The position numbers and the translations under genes were made by a program. A stretch of DNA of 64,000 nucleotides, from contig CAUBPS010000003.1 of NCBI GenBank assembly GCA_958437935.1, positions 62,001 to 126,000 of the forward strand. The letters are read 5' to 3'. Below are positions 44,010 to 50,615 of this stretch, piece by piece; position 1 is the stretch's first letter, and each line of letters starts with the position of its first letter. Source of the DNA: an uncultured Collinsella sp. (GTDB lineage Bacteria; Actinomycetota; Coriobacteriia; Coriobacteriales; Coriobacteriaceae). The notes below the pieces were generated by a model, which was given only the letters and a program-made list of their open reading frames with translations, ran no database searches and was not told the origin of the DNA.

Positions 44010-44480
44010 TTATAGCGAACGCAGGCGCTCTAGCTCGGCCTCGGCCTCGGCTATGCGCTCCTCGGTGGACTTCTTGCCGGTGACGCGCACGTTCTTGCGC
44101 GCGCCCTTCAGCAGCTTGATCTCCTCCTCGACCATGGCCGCCAGCTCCTCGAAGCGGTTGGCGTTCACGGGCAGGCCGATATCCATGAGGCACTGCATGT
44201 CCAGCATAAGCTGCTCGCAGTCCGCTATGGCCAGCGTCAGGTAGCGTTTCCTCTCCAGCGCGTTGAACGAGGTGTTGGGGTAGAAGCGGTCGGCTCGGTT
44301 GACGTTGTACACGATGCCGCGCGCCGTCTCCACGGTCGGCACCGCGTTCAGCAGCCTGTAGGCCTTGGGCACTACCGAGGAGGACGCCATCAACTTGTTG
44401 ACCTCCACGCGAATGGCGATGGCCTGCGTGAAGAACTTGTATTCGGACACCTCGCGGTTGCGCTGGTAGACGCCGCTCAT
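44010..44480 (-). CDS. avd: DGR accessory variability determinant (Avd-like)
   Basis: Small helical protein that, in BPP-1, forms a barrel-like pentamer and binds RT and template RNA. The 156-aa protein is mostly helical and basic (YKFFTQAIAIRVEVNKLMAS, YPNTSFNALERKRYLTLAIAD, MVEEEIKLLKGARKNVRV), then a charged C-terminal coil. AGGAGGT precedes the ATG at 44480. Identity rests on size, helical pattern and position between target gene and TR, as in mtd-avd-TR-brt. Confidence 0.82.
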   Translation of the reverse strand: MSGVYQRNREVSEYKFFTQAIAIRVEVNKLMASSSVVPKAYRLLNAVPTVETARGIVYNVNRADRFYPNTSFNALERKRYLTLAIADCEQLMLDMQCLMDIGLPVNANRFEELAAMVEEEIKLLKGARKNVRVTGKKSTEERIAEAEAELERLRSL

Positions 44481-44503
44481 GGCACCTCCTGGGAATCGTG
44501 GCG

Positions 44504-44527
44504 AAAAAACCGGCCCGCTTCGCGGGC
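44504..44527 (-). terminator. Intrinsic terminator after the DGR target gene
   Basis: GCCCGC and GCGGGC pair around GAA, then CCG and six T follow on the minus strand. It sits between the target gene and avd, so avd-TR-RT may be transcribed by readthrough or from a separate promoter. Confidence 0.75.
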
Positions 44528-44530
44528 AGG

Positions 44531-44555
44531 AGGCGACCGCGCAAGGCGGTCGCCT
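44531..44555 (-). other. Hairpin/cruciform downstream of VR
   Basis: A perfect 10-bp inverted repeat (AGGCGACCGC / GCGGTCGCCT, 5-base loop) begins 28 bases past the target-gene stop and 45 bases past the VR end. In BPP-1-type DGRs a hairpin or cruciform just after VR is needed for efficient retrohoming. This one is separate from the terminator that follows. Confidence 0.65.
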
Positions 44556-44583
44556 AAAAGCAGAGTATAGAGCACTCGGCTGG

Positions 44584-45492
44584 CTAGCCGACGAGGAAGC
44601 CGGGGCGGGGGCGAACCCAGACGTACGTCGCGGAGTAGTAGTAGGCATCGCCGCTGCTGCCGACATAGCACACGTTGGACGCGGAGCCCGACGCAACGGA
44701 ACGCAGCCACCAAATGTACCGATTTCCGTTGACTCGGTGCGCCGTGTCTCGGAACAGGTCAAACTGGCAGTCGAAGCCCACGCTGTAGCCTTTCGTCCCC
44801 CACACGGGGCAGCCGTACACCTCCATCTCCGACAGCGAGAACACCTTGCCGATATCCTGCCAGCTCCACGAGTTGGAGTCGTTGAGCGCGCCGCTGGCGC
44901 TGTACCGCTCCTCAAGCAGCACGCGCTGGGTAAGCAGGTACTTGGTCAGCCCCTCGGGCAGGCACGCCTCGAAGGCCGTCTCCCACGCCTTGAGGTTGCT
45001 GTTGAGGTAGGGGCATTTCCGGTCGGCGGTGCCCTGGTTCGTGTTGGTGGTGTTCCACATCAGGAAGCTGTCGTTGGCAACGCCGGTCACGGTCTTGGCC
45101 ACGGCCACTGGGGCGGACGCCACGAACGCGATGTGGTGGCCCTTGCTGTTGTCGCCGCAATAAAGATACGGGTCAATGTGGGCCAGCAGGAAGCGCACGG
45201 ACTGCTGGGCCGCGACGGCGGATGCGCTCACGAGGGGCACGTCGATGTAGTCCCCGACGCGAAGGCCCCCGAAGTTGCCGACCGCCGCTCGCTTGTGCAG
45301 CGCGTCGTACACGCTGCCGCTGCCGATCTCTCCCGCCAGGATGGTGGCGATGTTCTGCCCGCCGTACTTGCCGATTTGGCCCTGGCGGTTGTACTCGGCG
45401 TTGTTGAGCGCCGTCTGCGCGTTGCTGCGCGCGGTATCGTCGATGACGTTGAGCGGCTGGCCGCCTACGACCAGCGTCTTTGCATTTGCCAT
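44584..45492 (-). CDS. DGR-diversified phage tail/receptor-binding protein
   Basis: Target protein of the DGR, predicted to sit at the tail tip and contact the host surface. The 302-aa protein has an N-terminal attachment stretch, a central domain, and a C-terminal domain ending RYIWWLRSVASGSASNVCYV…YVWVRPRPGF, typical of the C-type-lectin-like fold of DGR targets. The VR covers about the last 46 residues and varies at the Gly-Ser-Ser, Asp and Tyr positions. AAGGAGG precedes the ATG at 45492. Downstream of tail genes, upstream of avd-TR-RT. Confidence 0.9.
   Translation of the reverse strand: MANAKTLVVGGQPLNVIDDTARSNAQTALNNAEYNRQGQIGKYGGQNIATILAGEIGSGSVYDALHKRAAVGNFGGLRVGDYIDVPLVSASAVAAQQSVRFLLAHIDPYLYCGDNSKGHHIAFVASAPVAVAKTVTGVANDSFLMWNTTNTNQGTADRKCPYLNSNLKAWETAFEACLPEGLTKYLLTQRVLLEERYSASGALNDSNSWSWQDIGKVFSLSEMEVYGCPVWGTKGYSVGFDCQFDLFRDTAHRVNGNRYIWWLRSVASGSASNVCYVGSSGDAYYYSATYVWVRPRPGFLVG
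44600..44723 (-). repeat. DGR variable repeat (VR)
   Basis: Last coding part of the target gene. Compared with TR: 20 differences in 124 bp. In the 65 bp next to the GC-rich end all eight differences are at TR adenines (A to G or T on the coding strand). They change TR codons Asn-Asn-Asn to Gly-Ser-Ser, AAT Asn to Asp and three AAC Asn to Tyr. The other 12 differences are all in the upstream 59 bp, and 11 of them are not at A. Confidence 0.93.
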
Positions 45493-45501
45493 TTATCCTC
45501 C

Positions 45502-46236
45502 TTAGGAAAGGGTTACCGTGCCGCCCGATACCGAGCACGTGCCGCCGAACGACACCGTGTCGCCGGACACCGACGCCTTGCCGGCAGGGCAGTAGACCGT
45601 GCCGTCCATGTAGATGAACTTCCCCGTCGCGTCGGCGAGCATCGTCGCGAGCTGGCCGTTCTGACGGCGCAGCTCCGCGATATCGGATTCGCCGGCGGCG
45701 CCCTGCGCCGCCGCGTTCGCGATCTGCAGCGCCTGGTTCGCGGCGGCCTCGGCATGAGACGCCGCACCGCTAGCGGCGGATGCCGCATCGAACGCGGATT
45801 GACCGAGCCGAGATAGCTCAGTGCTCCACTTCCTGTAGAGCTCGTCGAGCTCCTGGTCGTAGCTGACGGCAGGACCTGTTGTCCCGTCCACATTTCCCAG
45901 GATGACGAGCGCGAAGTCCTCGGTAGTCTCGGAGGCCCCGTTGGCGTAGAACTCGAAGTAGGCCAGGCGGCATTTGCCGGTGCCGTTGACGGCCTCCGGC
46001 GCCAGCGTGGCGCTCACCGTGCCGGTGCCCACGGTCGCCGAGCAGCGCGCCCACGTGCCGTCGGCGTGGAGCACGCACAGCCGCGCGGACTGGTAGGTCG
46101 GCGTGTAGGCCGCGCCGTCCGTGGTGAGCGCCGCGGTCACTTTCTGCGTCTGCGTCTCGCCCCTGCGCACGGTGACGCGCTGCGGGACGGTTCCCGGGCG
46201 CTTGCGCATGTCGAGCGATATGGCGTGGTTGATCAT
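45502..46236 (-). CDS. BppU-like phage baseplate protein
   Basis: The 244-aa protein resembles the BppU N-terminal (DUF2479) fold in residues ~1-110 (VPQRVTVRRGETQTQKVTAA, RCSATVGTGTVSATLAPEAV, AYFEFYANGASETTEDFALV), then an Ala-rich helical/coil part and a short C-terminal beta tail. BppU links the receptor-binding protein to the baseplate in lactococcal phages; the next gene here is the DGR target, which fits. ATG at 46236 overlaps the preceding stop (ATGA). Confidence 0.7.
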   Translation of the reverse strand: MINHAISLDMRKRPGTVPQRVTVRRGETQTQKVTAALTTDGAAYTPTYQSARLCVLHADGTWARCSATVGTGTVSATLAPEAVNGTGKCRLAYFEFYANGASETTEDFALVILGNVDGTTGPAVSYDQELDELYRKWSTELSRLGQSAFDAASAASGAASHAEAAANQALQIANAAAQGAAGESDIAELRRQNGQLATMLADATGKFIYMDGTVYCPAGKASVSGDTVSFGGTCSVSGGTVTLS

Positions 46237-46631
46237 TCCGTGGCCTCCAGCGCCTTGAGGGCGGCGAGCGCGGCCCTGAAGGCCTCGACCGGGTCGACGG
46301 CCTCGGCCTCCTCCCCCGTCTCGTCGGCCGTGGCCGGCTGCGGGTCGACGATGGCCGAGAGCGCGTCGAAAACCGCCACCGTGGCGGCGGTGCGCTCGTC
46401 GACATACCCGGCGGTCGCCAGCGGGATGCCGTTGACCGTGGGGTCTGGCTTGCGAACTTCCGCGGCCTTGACGACCTCGCGCGTGCCGTCGTCGTACTGG
46501 GCGACGAACACGAGTCCGGCGTCCTCGGCGCGTTGGAGCGCGTCCGGGTCGTACTCCGTCAGGCACTGCTCGTTGTTTCCGATAATGTCGTGGACGGCGT
46601 AGCCAACGACGATTTTCTTGCTTGCTTCCAT
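46233..46631 (-). CDS. Small phage tail-region protein, unknown function
   Basis: The 132-aa acidic protein reads KKIVVGYAVHDIIGNNEQCL at the start and ends in an Ala-rich helix (EAFRAALAALKALEATE). No family recognised. It sits between the tail tip and the BppU-like gene and overlaps the latter by four bases, so it probably belongs to the tail-fibre/baseplate part. ATG 46631 (AAGAAGGA before it) preferred over ATG 46649. Confidence 0.65.
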   Translation of the reverse strand: MEASKKIVVGYAVHDIIGNNEQCLTEYDPDALQRAEDAGLVFVAQYDDGTREVVKAAEVRKPDPTVNGIPLATAGYVDERTAATVAVFDALSAIVDPQPATADETGEEAEAVDPVEAFRAALAALKALEATE

Positions 46632-46652
46632 TCCTTCTTGTCCTTTCATCTC

Positions 46653-49600
46653 TTATCTGCTCCACCCGGACGGCATGGTCGACACGCCGATCAGCAGGCC
46701 GTTCCGGAACTCGAGTACCGACGACATCTGGGACTGGTCGTTGAAAACTGTCTTACCGTCCTGCGTGTAAAGCGGGTGGTATGCCGCTCCGACCTTGGTC
46801 GACAGGCCTTCCCACGTCGTGACGCTCGTGTCGGCGCTGCCGCTCACGCTGAGCCTCGGGGTCGAGACTCGCACGATGCCCTGTCCCTGCAGCTGCAGTC
46901 CGTGGTAGATAATCGACGGATTGTCGATGTTGTGTGACGTTGAGGAGCATTCGATGTATCCGTACTGCGTGCCGTTCTTGAATCCCGCCAGCTTCCCGCT
47001 CGAGTCGAGCTCCATGGCGTACCCGCTGCTGCGGTTTCCCCCGGTGAAGCTGCCGGTCGCCGTGATGTTCTTCGCCGTCATGTAGTTGGTCGTCAGTACG
47101 CCATCCTTGAGGTTCCACGAATTGCGCCCCTTTGCGTCCGCGATAGTCCCGGTTGCGATGTACGTCGCGTTGACGTAGACCCTGTTGTTGCTCATGTAGA
47201 GCCCCTGGTCGGCACCGTTGTTGGTCAGGCGGTCGAAGATGGCCTTCTGGTCCATCTGCTCGTCGTAGGCACTCAGGATGCCGTCGGCGTAGTCCGATGC
47301 GTTCTTCTGCTCGATGGCGTGGCGCGCCACGGTCGCGGCATCGGCGTAGTCCCTCACGGCGGTCGAGTAGGCGCCGTGGGCCGCGTCGTACTCGTCCATG
47401 GCGGCCTTGAGCTCCTCGGCGGTCTTGCACCGGAGCACCTTGTCTACCTTGTCGGCGTAGGCGCCGTACGTGCCGCCCTCGTCGGTCGTGCCGAAGGCCT
47501 TGGTGTAGCGGGGGCCGAGCACTGCCGCGACGAACTGCGCGCTCAGCGCCTTGTTCGACTTCAGCGCGTTGAACTGCGAGGTCATCTCCTCGCGCTCCTT
47601 GTCCACGTCCTGCTTGGCCTTCTTGACCGCCGCCTTCTCCGCCTCGGTCACCACACCGTCTTTGGCGAGATCCTGCACCGTCGTGTCGAGGCCATTGAGC
47701 GAGCCCGTCAGGTCGTGCGCGCTCTGGTAGGCCTTGTTGTACGCCGCCTCCAGTGCCGGCGCCGTGTGGGTGACGCTGCCGTCGCCGTATGTGACGCGCT
47801 CCATCGACCAGACGAAGTACCCGTTCGCCCACTCCGGTATGTCCTCAGACCATCCAAGCTCTGGGTTCTGCGCATTAATCGGCGGCACGCTGTCCGATTG
47901 ATTTCTAGCGTAGAGCTTCACGCGCGAGGCGATCGCGCTGCCGGCCATCTGGTTTGAGCCGTTGATGGCCTTGGCGAGGCACGGCGCCGTGTAGGTGGTC
48001 GAGCCGTCCGTCCACTTGATCTTGCTGCGCGTCCAGATGTACCTGCCCTTTGCCCACGCGGGCTGCGCCTCCGACCAGCTGCCGCCGGACTGCGCGGTGG
48101 AGCTCGTGGACAGGTAGTACTGCTCCACGATGCCGCTCACGCCGGTACCGGTCGAGCCCTTGTCCCCCTTGGCGCCGTCGGTGCCGTCCCTGCCGCTGAT
48201 GCACACGGGCTCGCTGTACTCGATGTCGCCGGACTGCATGGTGGTCTTGGTGCGCGTCCAGATGTACTTTCCCGACACCCATTGCGGAGCGGTGGTCTGC
48301 CATCCGCCCTGCGGCTCGGTGACGCGCGATGGACTCTGGGCGTACTCGACATCGACAGACGCGATGACGGCATCGGCGACGGCGATGTCCTTGCCGTCGA
48401 GCTTGGCACCGGGGCCGAGGTGGACCTCGCTGGCATCGAGGTTCCAGTAGTTCTTGCCCGCCTTGTCCTGGATGGTGCCGGCCTTGATCAGGTCGCCGAG
48501 CATCGTGCCGAAGCAGATGAACTCTGCGAAGAAGCCCTTTCCGGTGCCGAATGTGCGCCAGTCCCACGAGCCGTCCGCCTTGCAGCCGTCGGCGATGCGG
48601 AAGCCCTGGGAGCACAGCTGTATGGCCATGCCGTCGCCGGTCGTCGAGCGACCGTCCGCGTCGAGGGGCACGGAGCCGAAGATGAGGCCGCGCTCGAAGC
48701 TCGTGTGGACGTAGCTGTTGCCCGCGAGGTTGAACTGCGCATTCATGCCGTCCATGACCTGCTGGAGGTACGACGGCGGCGTCGATGCCGCCACGTCCCA
48801 GTTGGACGAGCGCTTGGACAGGCTGGACAATTTCCGCTGCTGTGCCAGCAACATGTCCGCGATTGTCTCGGTCACGTTGCCGAGTGTCACGCGGACGGTG
48901 CCGCCGAGCTGGTCGGTGACGAGCTTGGTCACGCGGCCCTCGCAGCGCAGCGCCGGCGAGAAGCACGTGTCAACGATCTGCACGTCGTCGCCCACGGCCA
49001 CGCCCTCCCAGTCGCGCCCGAACTGCAAGAGGTCGACGGCGTCGGCCTCGTAGGTCATTCCCGGCTCCTTATGGGAGTCGAGATATGCGCGGGTCTCGGC
49101 GAGCAGGGTCGCTGCGTCCTCGCAGTTCGAGTTCTCATACTGCCCGAAGACGTGGGCGTGACCGCCGTTGCCGTCGGGTCGACCGTAGAGCTTGAGCGCG
49201 GTCGCGTCCTCCACGTAGTTCTTGTTGTTGTTGATTCCGCCAAAGGTCAGCTTGCGGCCGTAGCCGCCAGTATCCGTCTCGGTTCCCTTGCCGTAGCCGT
49301 AGCAGGCGGTTATCGCGCCGTAGTGCTCGGTGCGCGATACGGACGTGAGGTCCTTGGTGTAGGTGAATCGGCGGTGACCGCCCTTCGCGCCGCGATGCGA
49401 GCGGATGCCCACCTTGCGAGAGGCCACCTTGCCGCCGGATACCTCGATCTCGGTCTCCAGCTCGCCGCCGCACTCCAGGATGGACTGGAGCGACTCGCGG
49501 GAGTTGGTATGGTAGAAGGTCAGGCCCTTGTCGACGGTGCCGATCTGGTCGACCGTTCCGGCCGTCCAGCGGGTCGGCCCAAGGCAGACATTCAGCGCCT

Positions 49601-49916
49601 GCAAGAAGCCGTAGCCGTAGGGGCGCTTGTCCTCGATATAGTCGCCGTACGTCTCGCAGATTGAGTTGATCGCCGTGTCCGTGTAGACCGTTTCGCCTCC
49701 GGCGTGGAGGCCCTTGGGGTCTTGGCAGACGTGCTCGTGGACCTTACCGAGGCGGTCGGCCCACACGAGGCGGTAGCCCTGCTTGAGCGCGAAGGTCGTG
49801 ACGATGTCCACGCTGTCCTCGCCGTTGAGCTCGTCGGTATGGGTGAGGGAGAGCAGCTCCTTGGGGCCGATTGTCGATACGTAGACGTCCTGCCACGTGT
49901 ATACGTCAATTCGCAC
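46653..49916 (-). CDS. Phage tail tip/tail spike protein
   Basis: Large tail-tip protein (tail endopeptidase/Tal-like). The 1087-aa sequence has an N-terminal gp27-like hub region (residues ~1-350: LLSLTHTDELNGEDSVDIVT, YHTNSRESLQSILECGGELETE, GVAVGDDVQIVDTCFSPALR), a short collagen-like run GRDGTDGAKGDKGSTGTG, three tandem ~55-aa repeats with a W-x-x-G-(K/R)-Y-(I/V)-W core (about residues 535-750), a helical part with EAEKAAVKKAKQDVDKE, and a C-terminal beta region. Follows the distal tail gene directly. Confidence 0.85.
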   Translation of the reverse strand: MRIDVYTWQDVYVSTIGPKELLSLTHTDELNGEDSVDIVTTFALKQGYRLVWADRLGKVHEHVCQDPKGLHAGGETVYTDTAINSICETYGDYIEDKRPYGYGFLQALNVCLGPTRWTAGTVDQIGTVDKGLTFYHTNSRESLQSILECGGELETEIEVSGGKVASRKVGIRSHRGAKGGHRRFTYTKDLTSVSRTEHYGAITACYGYGKGTETDTGGYGRKLTFGGINNNKNYVEDATALKLYGRPDGNGGHAHVFGQYENSNCEDAATLLAETRAYLDSHKEPGMTYEADAVDLLQFGRDWEGVAVGDDVQIVDTCFSPALRCEGRVTKLVTDQLGGTVRVTLGNVTETIADMLLAQQRKLSSLSKRSSNWDVAASTPPSYLQQVMDGMNAQFNLAGNSYVHTSFERGLIFGSVPLDADGRSTTGDGMAIQLCSQGFRIADGCKADGSWDWRTFGTGKGFFAEFICFGTMLGDLIKAGTIQDKAGKNYWNLDASEVHLGPGAKLDGKDIAVADAVIASVDVEYAQSPSRVTEPQGGWQTTAPQWVSGKYIWTRTKTTMQSGDIEYSEPVCISGRDGTDGAKGDKGSTGTGVSGIVEQYYLSTSSTAQSGGSWSEAQPAWAKGRYIWTRSKIKWTDGSTTYTAPCLAKAINGSNQMAGSAIASRVKLYARNQSDSVPPINAQNPELGWSEDIPEWANGYFVWSMERVTYGDGSVTHTAPALEAAYNKAYQSAHDLTGSLNGLDTTVQDLAKDGVVTEAEKAAVKKAKQDVDKEREEMTSQFNALKSNKALSAQFVAAVLGPRYTKAFGTTDEGGTYGAYADKVDKVLRCKTAEELKAAMDEYDAAHGAYSTAVRDYADAATVARHAIEQKNASDYADGILSAYDEQMDQKAIFDRLTNNGADQGLYMSNNRVYVNATYIATGTIADAKGRNSWNLKDGVLTTNYMTAKNITATGSFTGGNRSSGYAMELDSSGKLAGFKNGTQYGYIECSSTSHNIDNPSIIYHGLQLQGQGIVRVSTPRLSVSGSADTSVTTWEGLSTKVGAAYHPLYTQDGKTVFNDQSQMSSVLEFRNGLLIGVSTMPSGWSR

Positions 49917-50615
49917 CTAGAGCCACCTCTCCTCCCATTCGAGCGTCGCGGTACCGCCACTCGTCTTGATCTGCTGCACGCCGTCGAGCGAGAAGAAGTC
50001 GCTCGCGACGGTCACGGGCCAGTCCGCGCCGTTGACCGTGCAGCGCTCGGCGCGCATATCCAGCACGACGGTCTGTGCGCCCGTGAACGACGCCTCGACG
50101 CGGACGAACCGCCCAGTCGAGACGTTGGTGATTGTCCAGCTCGAGCCTGCCGGGGGCCTGCACGTGACCGTAGGGTAGGCCCTGTAGTTGCCCCCGGCGG
50201 CGACGGCGCGCTGGGATGCCGACGCCTGCTCGGAGCGCCGCTGCCCGTAGGCGGCGGGGTCTGCACAGTAGAACCCGAGCGTGAGATTCGGCATGTGCGC
50301 GTTGCGCCCCTGCTCCGCCCCTCCCCTGTAGCGAGCGAGCATGTAGCGATCGGGAGCGTCGTCGAGCACGAGGGCCTTCTCGCCACCGGACAGCGCCGAG
50401 GCGAGCACGGCCCTTGCCTCGGCGACCTCGTCGAGGGAGCCGCCGACGATGTTGCAGTCGACCGCTATCTCGACGGGCTCGAGGCCCGTGGCGCGGACGT
50501 GCGAGCCGTCCATGCCGGGGACCTCGGTCTCATCGAGCCGCACCTTGGGGACAACCGGCCTCGTGACCTTGGTCACCAACAGGTACGGCGTGAGGTCGAT
50601 CCCGCCGAATATCAT
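49917..50615 (-). CDS. Phage distal tail protein (Dit-like)
   Basis: The 232-aa protein joins tail tube and tail tip. It starts MIFGGIDLTPYLLVTKVTRP, has GMDGSHVRATGLEPVEIAVD and FFSLDGVQQIKTSGGTATLEWEERWL, which fits siphovirus distal tail proteins (Sipho_tail type). ATG at 50615 overlaps the tape-measure stop (ATGA). Located between tape measure and tail tip, the standard place. Confidence 0.85.
   Translation of the reverse strand: MIFGGIDLTPYLLVTKVTRPVVPKVRLDETEVPGMDGSHVRATGLEPVEIAVDCNIVGGSLDEVAEARAVLASALSGGEKALVLDDAPDRYMLARYRGGAEQGRNAHMPNLTLGFYCADPAAYGQRRSEQASASQRAVAAGGNYRAYPTVTCRPPAGSSWTITNVSTGRFVRVEASFTGAQTVVLDMRAERCTVNGADWPVTVASDFFSLDGVQQIKTSGGTATLEWEERWL

Noticed and set aside
43642..44544. 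300-codon minus-strand frame running across TR and avd
   Set aside because: It reads avd in the wrong frame and crosses TR out of the VR frame; the true avd and TR explain this stretch.
44477..44713. Short frame over the VR end and terminator
   Set aside because: Out of frame with the target protein; the VR frame ends at 44584 and matches the TR peptide.
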